DNA of 64,000 nt from Streptomyces griseomycini (GTDB taxonomy: Bacteria; Actinomycetota; Actinomycetes; Streptomycetales; Streptomycetaceae), in contig NZ_JACHJI010000007.1 of NCBI RefSeq assembly GCF_014203535.1, positions 186,001-250,000 on the forward strand, read 5' to 3'. Within the stretch, counting starts at the first letter, position 1. Every line of letters begins with the position of its first letter. This document shows positions 31,310 to 40,525 of the stretch, in pieces. Below the pieces are notes generated by a model that was not told the origin of the DNA, made no database searches, and was given only the letters and a program-made list of their open reading frames with translations. Both the position numbers and the translations under genes were made by a program.

Positions 31310-31750
31310 ATGACTTCTGGGACCCCGCGGGCCTCTCGCGCCGAACGCAAGTACCGGACCGCCACCGCCTTCCAGCGCCGGATCAACCCCGTCCTGCGCC
31401 GGCTGCCCCTCCAGACCCTCCTGGAGACCACGGGCCGGGTCTCCGGCCTGCCCCGCCGGACCCCGGTGGGCGGGCGGCGGGTCGGGGACTCCTTCTGGCT
31501 GGTCTCGGAGTTCGGCGAGCGGTCCCAGTACGTCCGCAACATCCAGGCGGACCCCCGGGTGCGGGTGCGCGTCCGGGGCCGCTGGCACACCGGCACCGCC
31601 CACCTCCTGCCCGACGACGACCCCGTCGCCCGGCTGCGCACCCTGCCCCGCCTCAACAGCGCCGCCGTGCGGGCCTTCGGGGCGGGGCTGCTGACGGTGC
31701 GGGTGGATCTGGACGACCGACCCGGCGCAGAAGCCGTGCGGGTCCCGTGA
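31310..31750 (+). CDS. Deazaflavin (F420)-dependent nitroreductase-like protein
   Basis: The gene encodes 146 residues, a usual length for the Ddn/DUF385 family. The split-barrel pattern is visible: LLETTGRVSGLPRRTPV, then FWLVSEFGERSQYVRNIQADPRVRVRVRGRWHTG, with the GxxxYVRNIxxxPxVRVR block that binds F420. It is expected to reduce a quinone or other small molecule with F420H2. It starts only 12 bp after the PHP gene, so the two are probably co-transcribed, and it adds to the local F420 theme with fbiC and the LLM enzyme. Confidence 0.9.
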   Translation: MTSGTPRASRAERKYRTATAFQRRINPVLRRLPLQTLLETTGRVSGLPRRTPVGGRRVGDSFWLVSEFGERSQYVRNIQADPRVRVRVRGRWHTGTAHLLPDDDPVARLRTLPRLNSAAVRAFGAGLLTVRVDLDDRPGAEAVRVP

Positions 31751-31853
31751 AGTCCCTGCGCACCCGTGTGACCGCCGCCTCGCACGGCTGACGCATCCGG
31801 CGTGAACAAGGCAAACTGGCGTAGTTGCTCAGGATGCATAGGGGGACTACTGC

Positions 31854-34811
31854 ATGGACGGTGTACCGCGAGTACCGGAGCAGCGGCGCCCCGGCTCCCC
31901 GGCGGAGTCCGCGGCGTTGCGCTTCAGCGTGCTCGGTCCGGTGCGCGCCTGGCGCGACGACGAGCCGGTCAGCACCGGCAGCCCTCAGCAACGCGCCCTG
32001 CTCGCCGCCCTGTTGCTGCGCGAGGGCCGTACGGCCACGGCGGCCGAGCTGATCGACGCCCTGTGGGGCGAGGAGCCGCCCCAGCAGGCGCTGGCGGCGG
32101 TCCGCACGTACGCCTCCCGGCTGCGGAAGGTGCTGGACGCCGGGGTCCTGGTCAGCGAGTCCGGCGGGTACGCGGTGCGCGGGCTCGGCGAGGGCGCGCT
32201 GGACCTGGCGGCGGCGCAGGAACTGGCCGCGGAGGCGGAGAAGGCCCGGAACACCGGGGACCTGTGCCACGCCCGTGGGGTGCTGGACCGGGCCCTGTCC
32301 CTGTGGGACGGCGAGACGCTGGCCGGCGTGCCGGGCCCGTACGCGGAGGCCCAACGGGTCCGCCTGGAGGAATGGCGGCTCCAACTCCTCGAGTCCCGCC
32401 TGGACATGGACCTGGAACAGGGCTGCCACGCGGAGGCGGTCTCGGAGCTGACGGCACTGACCGCGGCGCATCCGTTGCGCGAGCGGCTGCGCGAGCTGCT
32501 GATGCTCGCCCTCTACCGCAGCGGCCGCCAGGCGGAGGCCCTGGCGGTGTACGCGGACACCCGCCGCCTCCTCGCCGACGAACTCGGCGTCGACCCGCGC
32601 CCGGACCTGCAGGAGCTCCAGCAGCGCATCCTCCGGGCCGACCCGGGCCTGGCGGAGCCGTCGGCACCGGTGGCGGAGTCGGTCGTGGTGCCGGTGCGCC
32701 CGGCCCAGCTCCCGGCGACGGTGCCGGACTTCACCGGCCGCTCGTCCTTCGTACGGGAACTGGGCGAGGTGCTGGCGTCGGCGTCCGGTGCCGAGGGCCG
32801 GGTGATGGCGGTGTCCGCGCTGGCCGGCATCGGCGGCGTCGGCAAGACGACCCTGGCGGTGCACGTGGCCCACGAGGCGCGGCCCGCCTTCCCCGACGGC
32901 CAGTTGTACGTCGACCTCCAGGGCGCGGGCGCGCGGGCGGCGGAACCGGAGACGGTCCTCGGCTCCTTCCTGCGCGCCCTCGGCACGGCCGACTCGGCGA
33001 TCCCGGACTCCCTGGCGGAACGGGCGGCCCTGTACCGCTCGGTCCTGGACGGCCGACGGGTCCTGGTGCTGCTGGACAACGCCCGCGACGCGGCGCAGGT
33101 GCGCCCGCTGCTCCCCGGCACGCCGGGCTGCGCGGCGCTGGTGACCTCCCGGGTCCGGATGGTCGGCCTGGCCGGCGCCCACCTGATCGACCTGGACGTG
33201 ATGTCGCCGGACGAGGCGCTGGCGCTGTTCACGAAGATCGTCGGCGAGGAGCGCGTCGCCTCGGAACGCGAGGCGGCCCTGGACGTGGTGGGGGCCTGCG
33301 GCTTCCTCCCGCTGGCGATCCGCATCGCGGCGTCCCGCCTGGCGGCGCGCCGCACCTGGACGGTCTCGGTCCTGGCGGCCAAGCTGGCCGACGAGCGCCG
33401 CCGCCTGGACGAACTCCAGGCCGGCGACCTCGCGGTCAAGGCCACCTTCGAACTGGGCTACGGCCAGCTGGAACCGGCCCAGGCCCGCGCCTTCCGCCTC
33501 CTCGGCCTGGCGGACGGCCCGGACATCTCCCTCGCGGCCGCGGCGGCGGTCCTGGACCTGCCGCTGGAGGACACCGAGGACCTGCTGGAGTCCCTGGTCG
33601 ACACCTCCCTCCTCGAGTCGGCGGCCCCGGGCCGCTACCGCTTCCACGACCTGGTGCGGCTCTACGCGCGTGCGTGCGCGGAACGGGACGAACAGCCACC
33701 GGGCGAACGGGAGGCGGCGCTCTCGCGGTTGCTGGACTTCTACCTGGCCACGGCGGCGGGGGTGTACGCGATCGAGCGGCCGGGGGACCGGTTGGTGGAC
33801 GGCCTGGAGCCGACGGCGCATCCCGGGCTGGCCTTCACCGATGGCTCGGCAGCCCTGGACTGGCTGTACACCGAGGCCTCCCCGCTGCTGGCCGCTGTCC
33901 GACAGGCCGCCGGGACGGACCGACTGCGCCGGGGAGTGGACTTGTTGTGGGCGGCGAAGGACCTGGCCGAATCCGGCGCCAACTGCCACCAGTACGAAAC
34001 GACGGCCAGGGCCATGTGCGTAGCCACGCGGGACGGCGGGGACACACGCGCAGAGGGCAGGGCGCGAACCACCCTCACCAACGCGCTTTTGGTCTCCGGA
34101 CGAATCCAGCAGGCCGCTGAGCAGGCGGATCTGGCCATGTCCCTCGCAGAGGCATCACACGACGCGACCGCAGCCAGCTGGGTCGCCAACGACCGGGGCC
34201 TCATCTCCTTGCACCAGGGCCGGTACGCGGATGGAAGGACCTTCCTGGAGCAGGCCATAGAGGGCTACCGAGCCGCAGGTAACCGCGCGGGGGAAGCGCT
34301 CAGCCTGTCCAACCTCTCCCGCGCGCACTTGGGCATGGGCAACGTCGAGAAGGCGGTGGCGATCGCCCACTACGGACTTGCCGCGCACCTGGACATCGGC
34401 CGGACGATGCGTCTCGCCAACGGCCACTTCACGTTGGGCATCGCCTTGACCCAGGCCGACCGGTACAACGAAGCACTCAGCCAGTTCGCCGATGCCCTGC
34501 ACATCTTCGAAGAACACCGTCAGCGTCTCTGGCAGGGGACAACCAACTTCCGGATCGCCGAGGTGCACTTGGCAGCCCGTCGGCACGCCAACGCCGCCCA
34601 GTACGCGGAACAGGCCCTGGCTCTGGGATGCATCGGTGGCGACCGCATGCGCGGCAACGTCTTGGCCCTCTTGGGGCGGGCGCTTTCCGCGCTGGGTCAA
34701 GTCGACCGGGCCAGGGCATGTTGGTCGGACGCACTCGCCCTCTACGAACAGTGCAGCGCGCCTGAAGCTCACGACGTGCGGTCCCTCCTGTCGGCAACAC
34801 ACGCCGCGTGA
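31854..34811 (+). CDS. afsR: AfsR, SARP-type global regulator of secondary metabolism
   Basis: The gene encodes 985 residues, close to the about 993 of Streptomyces coelicolor AfsR. Residues about 25-105 are an OmpR-type winged helix (LRFSVLGPVRAWRDDEPV start), and about 110-275 the bacterial transcriptional activation domain. An NB-ARC ATPase follows with Walker A GIGGVGKTT (325-333), then about 300 C-terminal residues of TPRs. AfsR is phosphorylated by Ser/Thr kinases such as AfsK and activates afsS transcription in an ATP-stimulated way (known from S. coelicolor). Identity is supported by the afsS and afsK genes immediately downstream. Confidence 0.95.
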   Translation: MDGVPRVPEQRRPGSPAESAALRFSVLGPVRAWRDDEPVSTGSPQQRALLAALLLREGRTATAAELIDALWGEEPPQQALAAVRTYASRLRKVLDAGVLVSESGGYAVRGLGEGALDLAAAQELAAEAEKARNTGDLCHARGVLDRALSLWDGETLAGVPGPYAEAQRVRLEEWRLQLLESRLDMDLEQGCHAEAVSELTALTAAHPLRERLRELLMLALYRSGRQAEALAVYADTRRLLADELGVDPRPDLQELQQRILRADPGLAEPSAPVAESVVVPVRPAQLPATVPDFTGRSSFVRELGEVLASASGAEGRVMAVSALAGIGGVGKTTLAVHVAHEARPAFPDGQLYVDLQGAGARAAEPETVLGSFLRALGTADSAIPDSLAERAALYRSVLDGRRVLVLLDNARDAAQVRPLLPGTPGCAALVTSRVRMVGLAGAHLIDLDVMSPDEALALFTKIVGEERVASEREAALDVVGACGFLPLAIRIAASRLAARRTWTVSVLAAKLADERRRLDELQAGDLAVKATFELGYGQLEPAQARAFRLLGLADGPDISLAAAAAVLDLPLEDTEDLLESLVDTSLLESAAPGRYRFHDLVRLYARACAERDEQPPGEREAALSRLLDFYLATAAGVYAIERPGDRLVDGLEPTAHPGLAFTDGSAALDWLYTEASPLLAAVRQAAGTDRLRRGVDLLWAAKDLAESGANCHQYETTARAMCVATRDGGDTRAEGRARTTLTNALLVSGRIQQAAEQADLAMSLAEASHDATAASWVANDRGLISLHQGRYADGRTFLEQAIEGYRAAGNRAGEALSLSNLSRAHLGMGNVEKAVAIAHYGLAAHLDIGRTMRLANGHFTLGIALTQADRYNEALSQFADALHIFEEHRQRLWQGTTNFRIAEVHLAARRHANAAQYAEQALALGCIGGDRMRGNVLALLGRALSALGQVDRARACWSDALALYEQCSAPEAHDVRSLLSATHAA

Positions 34812-34841
34812 CGTTGCCCCTCCCGACCCGCCGTGCAAGGC

Positions 34842-34874
34842 GTTCAGCGTTCGTTTATCTCAGCCAGGCACGCT
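34842..34874 (+). promoter_or_regulatory. Predicted AfsR (SARP) binding repeats and afsS promoter
   Basis: Heptamers GTTCAGC (34842-34848) and GTTTATC (34853-34859) are spaced by four bases, giving the 11-bp phasing typical of SARP boxes. A -10-like CACGCT (34869-34874) begins nine bases after the second heptamer, so the repeat would occupy the -35 region, as known for AfsR at afsS. The exact start of transcription is inferred. Confidence 0.6.
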
Positions 34875-35024
34875 CTTCCTGTCACACCGTCGCGTCGGGG
34901 GGCAGACGGAGTGACCAGGGGCCCAGCCAGTATCGTGCGGCTCCGAACGCCCGTCCGGTGGCCCGCGGGGGAGCACCCGGACGGGCGTTCCCCACCGCCC
35001 GTCACCGCAGCGAAGGAACGAAAC

Positions 35025-35213
35025 GTGAGCGACAAGAACAAGGACGCAGAGGCGACCACGCAGGACAACGCCATGCCCGCGCCTCCGGCAACGGACGAGG
35101 CCGTGACCACGCTCGACAACGCCATGCCCAGCGGGCCCGCCAAGGAAGGCGGCATCACCACGATGGACAACGCCATGCCTGCCCCGCCGGCGCTGGACCT
35201 GGACGGCAAGTAG
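35025..35213 (+). CDS. afsS: AfsS (AfsR2), small activator of antibiotic production
   Basis: The gene encodes 62 residues from a GTG preceded by GAAGGA. The product is acidic and made mostly of three repeats with the consensus TTxDNAMPxxPA: TTQDNAMPAPPA, TTLDNAMPSGPA and TTMDNAMPAPPA. In S. coelicolor AfsS is a 63-residue protein with the same triple repeat, transcribed from an AfsR-dependent promoter, and it raises antibiotic output by an unknown mechanism. It has no DNA-binding fold or membrane segment; the label sigma-like in some annotations reflects only weak resemblance. A perfect hairpin follows 20 bases after the stop. Confidence 0.93.
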   Translation: MSDKNKDAEATTQDNAMPAPPATDEAVTTLDNAMPSGPAKEGGITTMDNAMPAPPALDLDGK

Positions 35214-35233
35214 ACCTTTTCCCGCACGGGGAA

Positions 35234-35272
35234 TCGGCCGCGGCGGCGCGGAGGGGGAGCCGCCGCGGCCGA
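35234..35272 (+). terminator. afsS terminator hairpin
   Basis: TCGGCCGCGGCGGC (35234-35247) and its exact complement (35259-35272) form a 14-bp stem with an 11-base loop, 20 bases past the afsS stop codon. Confidence 0.8.
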
Positions 35273-35340
35273 CGTGTGTCCGCGGGACGGTGTCGTGACG
35301 ACGCTCGGGAACCCCGTGCCCCGACGCCTCGCCCGAACAC

Positions 35341-35372
35341 CGACGGGGCCGAGGGAAACCTCGGCCCCGTCG
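35341..35372. terminator. Second perfect hairpin with GAAA loop
   Basis: CGACGGGGCCGAGG (35341-35354), loop GAAA, then the exact complement (35359-35372). It lies downstream of both afsS and the convergent minus-strand gene at 35508 and probably terminates the latter. Confidence 0.75.
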
Positions 35373-35507
35373 TCGTACGGCCGTGACCTGCGTGCCGTCC
35401 GGCCCGCACCGCGCCGGAAGCACGGCACCGGCCGGGAAGCGGGCGGCCCCCACCGTCACCGGCGAGTCCCGGTCGGGCATGTCGCCCCCCCGGTGCACCG
35501 GCGAGGT

Positions 35508-36053
35508 TCAGCGGACGCCCGGGGCGAGGGGGTCGGGGTCGCAGTCGGCGACCCGTGCGGCGTGGTCGCTCCGGCCGACGGGCACCTGGAGGGTCGCCGA
35601 GTCGTTCGCGGGTACGGCGACCTGCTCGTCCCCGGAGGTGACCCGGTCGCCGTCCGTGCCCAGGAAGTCGACGGTGACGGTGAAGGTGCCCCCGACCGCG
35701 TTGGGGTTGGTGACCTCGACGGTCGCGTAGGGGGCCTCCTCGGTGGCGCAGCTCACCAGCTCCACCGTCGCGGCCTCCAGGGAGGACCGGTTCCCGCCGC
35801 CGGAACCGGAGCCGGAACCGCCGCCGTCGACGCCGGGGGCGTCGTAGTCGTAGTCGTCGTCATCGTCCTGGTGGGAGCCGCTGCCCGAGCCCGACGACGA
35901 GTCGTGGTTCTGGCTGGAGCTGCTGCAGCCGCCCCCTCCGCCGTCGCCGTCGCCGCTGCCACCGCCGCCGCGGCCGGTCGAGAAGCCGGTGAGGGTGAGG
36001 ACGACCAGGGCCGCCACCGCCGTGAGTTTGAGTGTGTTCCCCCGAGATCCCAT
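35508..36053 (-). CDS. Secreted low-complexity protein of the afsS-afsK interval
   Basis: The gene encodes 181 residues. A signal peptide (LTAVAALVVLTLTGFSTG) is followed by about 70 residues of Gly/Ser/Asp low-complexity sequence, including a run of Asp and YDYD. A compact beta domain (about 95-175: VELVSCATEEAPYATVEVTN, FTVTVDFLGTDGDRV, SATLQVPVG) carries two cysteines and resembles FxLYD-type domains. No lipobox is evident. It occupies the place I recall for SCO4424, a conserved protein of unknown function between afsS and afsK. No role in AfsK signalling is known to me. Confidence 0.75.
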   Translation of the reverse strand: MGSRGNTLKLTAVAALVVLTLTGFSTGRGGGGSGDGDGGGGGCSSSSQNHDSSSGSGSGSHQDDDDDYDYDAPGVDGGGSGSGSGGGNRSSLEAATVELVSCATEEAPYATVEVTNPNAVGGTFTVTVDFLGTDGDRVTSGDEQVAVPANDSATLQVPVGRSDHAARVADCDPDPLAPGVR

Positions 36054-36244
36054 GTCCGGCAGACTAACGAGTTCCGTGTCACGGGCATGTCACCGCCTGG
36101 CGACCGTCGCGTACGCGGCGTAGCGTCTGCGGTGAGAGCGGTGAACGGACCGCTCCCCGCAGCGACGGCCGCCGTCCGGCCCCTTCCGTTGTACCGGCAC
36201 GACGGCCGTCCCGCACCACCGACCGGTGAGCGGCGGGCCCCGGT

Positions 36245-38623
36245 CTACGCCGTCCGCGCCGTCCCCGTCCCCTTCTCCGCGTCCAGGGCGTACACGCAGC
36301 GGTCCTTGCTGCAGGCGTAGACGATGCCGTCCCGCACGACCGGGGAGCCGGTGATCTCGCCGCCGGTGGCCAGCTTCCAGCGCAGGCGGCCGTCGTCGGC
36401 CTTCAGCGTGTAGAGCAGGTGGTCCGTGGAGCCGAAGTGGATGCGGCCCTCGGCGACCGCGGGGGCGCCCACGATGTCGCCGCCCGCCTGGAAGCGCCAC
36501 TTGGGGGTGCCGGTGACCGCGTCCAGGGTGTAGAGGCCCTTGCCGCTGCCGACGTGGACGTGGCCGGCGGCGACCAGGACCGGCTCGACGGAGGCCCGGG
36601 ACTCGGTGGCGATGCGCCAGCGGTCGCGGCCGTCGGTGGCGTCGAGGGCGTAGACGGTGCCGAGGTAGTCGGCGAGGTAGACGCCGCCGCCGGTGACGGC
36701 CGGGCCGGGGACGAAGGCGGGCGGGGAGAGGAAGACCGCCGGGGCCTCGAAGTGCCAGCGGACGTGGCCGCCGGCGACGTCGAGCGCGAGGACCCGGGTG
36801 CCGGCGGAGACGTACACGTAGCCGTCGGGGGCCTGGGTGAGGCGGACCGGGACGCCGCCGCAGGAGGCCGCGTCGCCGATGGGGTACGACCAGCGCTCGT
36901 CGCCGGTGCGGGCGTCGAGGGCGCGCAGGCGGGCGTCCTGCCAGACGTAGACGGTGCCGTCGTGGACGGCGGGGCCCGCCTCGGGGGACTCGAAGTCGGT
37001 CTGGCAGCCGGTGATCTCCCACAGCCTCTGGCCGGTGGACGCCTCCCAGGCCTGGACGCCGCCGCCGCGCGTGCCGGTGACGACGGTGCCGCGGTCGGCC
37101 TTGAGGGAGTACACCCAGGCGTCCGTGGACAGCCGCCACAGGTCACCGCCCTCGCGGGCCTCCAGGGCGTAGAGGGTGGGTCCGTCGGAGGCGTGGATAC
37201 GGCCGTCGGCGACCGCCATCGACCAGGCGACGTCCCGGGTCTTGAAGCGGCGGCGCCCGGTGGCGACGTCGAGGGCGTGCACCTCGAAGGAGGTGACGTA
37301 GACGAGGTCGCCGTCCACCGCCGGGGTGCCCCAGACGTCGTTGGACATGCGGAAGCGCCAGGGCCGCCAGCCGGTCGGGTGCTCCGGCGGGACGGTGGGC
37401 GCCGTGGGCGCCGGTACGGCGGGGTCGGCGCCGTTGACGCCGGGGCGGGGCTTGGACCAGGAGGCGGTGAGGGCGGCCTCGGGCGGGGTCGCCCTGAGGG
37501 CGGCGGCGCGGACGTCGGCGACGCGCGGACCGGGCCCGATGGGCACCGGGACGCCGGCCAGCCGCACGGGGCCGGTGTCGGGGGCGCCCCCGGACACGCC
37601 CACCGGCGCGGGCACGGACGGGGGCGGCGGCGGGACGACGGGGTCGTGCGGGGGCGGGGGCGGGACGTGGGGACGGACGGCGCCCCCGCCGCTGCGGCCC
37701 CCTCCGTGGGTCGGCTTGGGCGCCGGGCGGCCGCCCCGGCGGGTCTCGATCAGCGCCACCGCGCGCTCGGGCAGCCAGGCGGAGGCCGTGCCGCTGTCGT
37801 CGGAGCCGGAGCCGAACAGGTGCGGGGCGAGCTGGGCCTGGAGGTCGGCGGGGGTGGGCCGGGCCGAGGCGTCCATCTGCATGCAGGCCTCGATCAGCGG
37901 GCGCAGCTCGTCCGGGAGGCCGTCCAGGTCCGGGCCCTCGCGCAGCAGCATGAAGACCGTCTCGACCGGGTTGGCGCCGTGGAAGGGGGCGTGGCCGGTG
38001 GCGGCGAAGACGAGGGTGGAGCCGAGGGAGAAGACGTCGCTGGCGCCGGTGACGCTGCGGGAGTCCTTGGCCTGCTCCGGGGACATGTAGGCGGGGGTGC
38101 CGACGGCGACGTTCGTCATCGTCAGACGGGTGTTCGACACCCCGGAGGCGATGCCGAAGTCGATCACCCGGGGGCCGTCCTCCACGACGAGGACGTTGGA
38201 GGGTTTCAGGTCGCGGTGGACGAGACCGGCGCCGTGGATCGACTGGAGCGCCTCCGCGACACCGGCCGCGAGCCAGCGCACCGCCTGGGCCGGCAGCGGG
38301 CCGCACTCGTTCACTATCTCCTCGAGGGAGGGCGCGGGGACGTACGCGGTGGCCAGCCACGGCACGGCGGCACGCGGGTCGGCGTCCACGACGGCCGCCG
38401 TGTAGAAACCGGAGACCGCGCGGGCCGCCTCCACCTCGCGCGTGAAGCGGACGCGGAACAGCTGGTCCTCGGCCAGTTCGGTCCGGACCGTCTTGATCGC
38501 CACGCGCCGCCCGGACGCCGAGCGCGCGAGATAGACCAGCCCCATGCCGCCGGCTCCCAGCCGTCCCAGCACCTCGAACGGCCCGATACGCCGCGGATCG
38601 TGCTGCGTCAGCTGATCCACCAC
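36245..38623 (-). CDS. afsK: AfsK, Ser/Thr protein kinase with PQQ-type beta-propeller
   Basis: The gene encodes 792 residues from the GTG at 38623 (GGAGG ten bases upstream), close to the about 799 of S. coelicolor AfsK. The kinase domain (about 14-275) has GRLGAGGMG, invariant Lys44, HRDLKPSN (Asp138) and DFG. A Pro-rich linker (about 300-410) leads to a C-terminal domain of WxF/Y..DVxxTPAV-like blades (VYVTSFEVHALDVATGR and similar), a PQQ-like propeller. There is no transmembrane helix, as in AfsK, which is loosely membrane-associated. AfsK phosphorylates AfsR and, in S. coelicolor, also affects hyphal branching through DivIVA (known). Confidence 0.96.
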   Translation of the reverse strand: MVDQLTQHDPRRIGPFEVLGRLGAGGMGLVYLARSASGRRVAIKTVRTELAEDQLFRVRFTREVEAARAVSGFYTAAVVDADPRAAVPWLATAYVPAPSLEEIVNECGPLPAQAVRWLAAGVAEALQSIHGAGLVHRDLKPSNVLVVEDGPRVIDFGIASGVSNTRLTMTNVAVGTPAYMSPEQAKDSRSVTGASDVFSLGSTLVFAATGHAPFHGANPVETVFMLLREGPDLDGLPDELRPLIEACMQMDASARPTPADLQAQLAPHLFGSGSDDSGTASAWLPERAVALIETRRGGRPAPKPTHGGGRSGGGAVRPHVPPPPPHDPVVPPPPPSVPAPVGVSGGAPDTGPVRLAGVPVPIGPGPRVADVRAAALRATPPEAALTASWSKPRPGVNGADPAVPAPTAPTVPPEHPTGWRPWRFRMSNDVWGTPAVDGDLVYVTSFEVHALDVATGRRRFKTRDVAWSMAVADGRIHASDGPTLYALEAREGGDLWRLSTDAWVYSLKADRGTVVTGTRGGGVQAWEASTGQRLWEITGCQTDFESPEAGPAVHDGTVYVWQDARLRALDARTGDERWSYPIGDAASCGGVPVRLTQAPDGYVYVSAGTRVLALDVAGGHVRWHFEAPAVFLSPPAFVPGPAVTGGGVYLADYLGTVYALDATDGRDRWRIATESRASVEPVLVAAGHVHVGSGKGLYTLDAVTGTPKWRFQAGGDIVGAPAVAEGRIHFGSTDHLLYTLKADDGRLRWKLATGGEITGSPVVRDGIVYACSKDRCVYALDAEKGTGTARTA

Positions 38624-38831
38624 TTGCCTGCCACCTCCCCGTACGAGTCGCGCCACCACCTGTGCACGCGACCGAAGTGCAGCGTCTCACCACCGCACCG
38701 CCGTGGCGGCACGCACCCCGATTCTTCCTGTCCGGGCCCCCGGTTGCGAACCGGCCGACAAATAGGGTGTCCAGGTTTACATACGACACAATCGGCGGAC
38801 CGGCGGCCCTCGGACGGCCCGGTGCGCCGGT

Positions 38832-39572
38832 TCAGCGGCCCAGCAGCGCGAAGGACGCCCCCTGATTGTCGGTGACCACGGCCGCCGTGCCGTACGACGT
38901 CTCGAAGGGCGGGACCTGGACCCGGCCGCCGAGCCGGGTCACCTCCTCCATCGTGGCCGCGGGGTCCTCGACGGCGAAGTGGACGAGGAAGTGGGGCGGC
39001 ATCTCGGCGGGGAAGACGTCGGAGACCGGCGCGCGGCCGAAGTGCGGGTCGGCGCCCGGACCGAACAGGGCGTCGTGGAAGAGGCCCCCGTAGAAGGCGT
39101 TGGCCGCCTCGGTGTCCCGGGCGTAGAGCTGGACCCAGGCGAAGCTGCCCGGCTCGTGACGGCGGCCGAAGCCGGGGTGGCCGGCGGACTGCCAGAGGGC
39201 GAAGACGGCGCCCTCGGGATCGGTGACGAGCGCGGTGACGCCCAGGTCGTCGAGCGGCAGCGGCGCGGAGACGACCTGACCGCCGGCCGCGCGGATCCGC
39301 TCGCACAGCGCCTCGGCGTCCGGGGTGGCGAAGGACACCGTCCACACGGTGGGCAGCCGCCCGTCCGTCTTCTGCGCGAGGGAGGCGACGGGCTCACCGT
39401 CCTTCAGCGCCCGGACGGCCCCCCGGGACCCCCGGTGCCGACCGGGCCGCTCCTCGAAGGTCCACCCGAAGAGGTCGCCGTAGAACCGCTTGCCCGCCTC
39501 CACGTCGGGCAGCTGCGCGTCCGCCCAGCACGGGGTGCCCTCCGTGTACTCCGGTGCACTGTTTTCGGCCAT
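38832..39572 (-). CDS. Two-domain VOC (glyoxalase/bleomycin-resistance) family protein
   Basis: The gene encodes 246 residues. Two vicinal-oxygen-chelate domains are visible. The first (about 13-125) has WADAQLPDVEAGKRFYGDLFGWTFE and ends DPEGAVFALWQ. The second (about 140-244) has FAWVQLYARDTEAANAFYGGLF and ends DNQGASFALL. Metal ligands at family positions are incomplete, so the enzyme activity, if any, is not predictable. It lies beyond the afsK promoter on the same strand, with a TetR regulator gene divergent from it 122 bp upstream. Confidence 0.88.
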   Translation of the reverse strand: MAENSAPEYTEGTPCWADAQLPDVEAGKRFYGDLFGWTFEERPGRHRGSRGAVRALKDGEPVASLAQKTDGRLPTVWTVSFATPDAEALCERIRAAGGQVVSAPLPLDDLGVTALVTDPEGAVFALWQSAGHPGFGRRHEPGSFAWVQLYARDTEAANAFYGGLFHDALFGPGADPHFGRAPVSDVFPAEMPPHFLVHFAVEDPAATMEEVTRLGGRVQVPPFETSYGTAAVVTDNQGASFALLGR

Positions 39573-39694
39573 GCCGCCAAAGTAGCCGCGTCGCCCGCAC
39601 CCCGCAGACCAGGCACACCAGCCTCCTCGAACCCGCGCACCCCATTTGCAGTCGGCCGAATCGCGCTCCCTCCGCCCCTCGGTAAGCTGACGAC

Positions 39695-40342
39695 ATGACA
39701 GGACAAGTGCGTACCGTCGACGGCCGCGTGGCCGGCCGGCGTGGGCAGGAGACCCGGCAGAAGCTGCTCGACTGCCTCAGCGAGATGCTCAGCTCGTCCC
39801 CCTACCGGGATGTCAAGGTCATCGACGTCGCGCGCAAGGCGGGGACTTCCCCGGCGACCTTCTACCAGTACTTCCCGGACGTCGAGGGCGCCGTCCTGGA
39901 GCTCGCCGAGCAAACGGCCGCCGAGAGCGGCGGGTTGGCCGAGCTCCTGGAGGGCCGCTCCTGGGCCGGCAAGTCCGCCTGGCAGACGGCGCAGGAACTC
40001 GTCGACGGTTTCCTGGAGTTCTGGCGGAAGAACGACGCGATCCTGCGCGTCGTGGACCTCGGGGCGGCCGAGGGCGACAAGCGCTTCTACAAGATCCGCA
40101 TGAAGGTCCTGAACTCCGTGAACAACTCCCTGGCGGACTCCGTCGCCGCGCTGCAGGCCAAGGGGCGGATCGACAAAGACGTGAACCCGGCGGCGATCGC
40201 CGGTTCCCTGGTCACGATGCTCGCGGCCGCGGCCTCGCACCAGAAGGGCTTCTCCTCCTGGGGCGTCAAGCAGGCCGAACTCAAGCCCAGCCTGGCGCTG
40301 TTGGTGCACCTGGGCGTCACCGGCAAGAAGCCGGCGAAGTAG
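39695..40342 (+). CDS. TetR-family transcriptional regulator
   Basis: The gene encodes 215 residues. Residues about 17-65 are the TetR helix-turn-helix (GQETRQKLLDCLSEML, then VIDVARKAGTSPATFYQYFPDVEGAV), followed by an all-helical ligand-binding domain. The position matches a TetR gene I recall as SCO4421 beside the afsK group. It is divergent from the VOC gene and could repress it through the shared 122-bp region. No ligand is suggested by the sequence. Confidence 0.92.
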   Translation: MTGQVRTVDGRVAGRRGQETRQKLLDCLSEMLSSSPYRDVKVIDVARKAGTSPATFYQYFPDVEGAVLELAEQTAAESGGLAELLEGRSWAGKSAWQTAQELVDGFLEFWRKNDAILRVVDLGAAEGDKRFYKIRMKVLNSVNNSLADSVAALQAKGRIDKDVNPAAIAGSLVTMLAAAASHQKGFSSWGVKQAELKPSLALLVHLGVTGKKPAK

Positions 40343-40525
40343 GCGCCCGGGGCGCACTCCTCGACTTTCCCAGTCCTGTCCGACGGGCGGCGGTCCACTC
40401 CGGTGGGCCGCCGCCCGTCGTATGTCCCGGGACCGCGCGGCGGACGCCGCACGCCGCGGGACCGCCTGCCGCGCCGGCGGCCGTCACGCCCGCGGGTCCG
40501 CCGTGATCCGCCGCGGATCCGCCAC

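Noticed and set aside
31653..33989. Long minus-strand frame opposite afsR
   Set aside because: Shadow of the afsR coding frame; composition is Arg/Gln/Gly-rich with no recognisable domain.
35025..35213. RiPP precursor peptide with repeated cores
   Set aside because: The TTxDN repeats resemble multi-core graspetides, but there is no ATP-grasp or other modifying gene nearby and the locus matches afsR-afsS-afsK.
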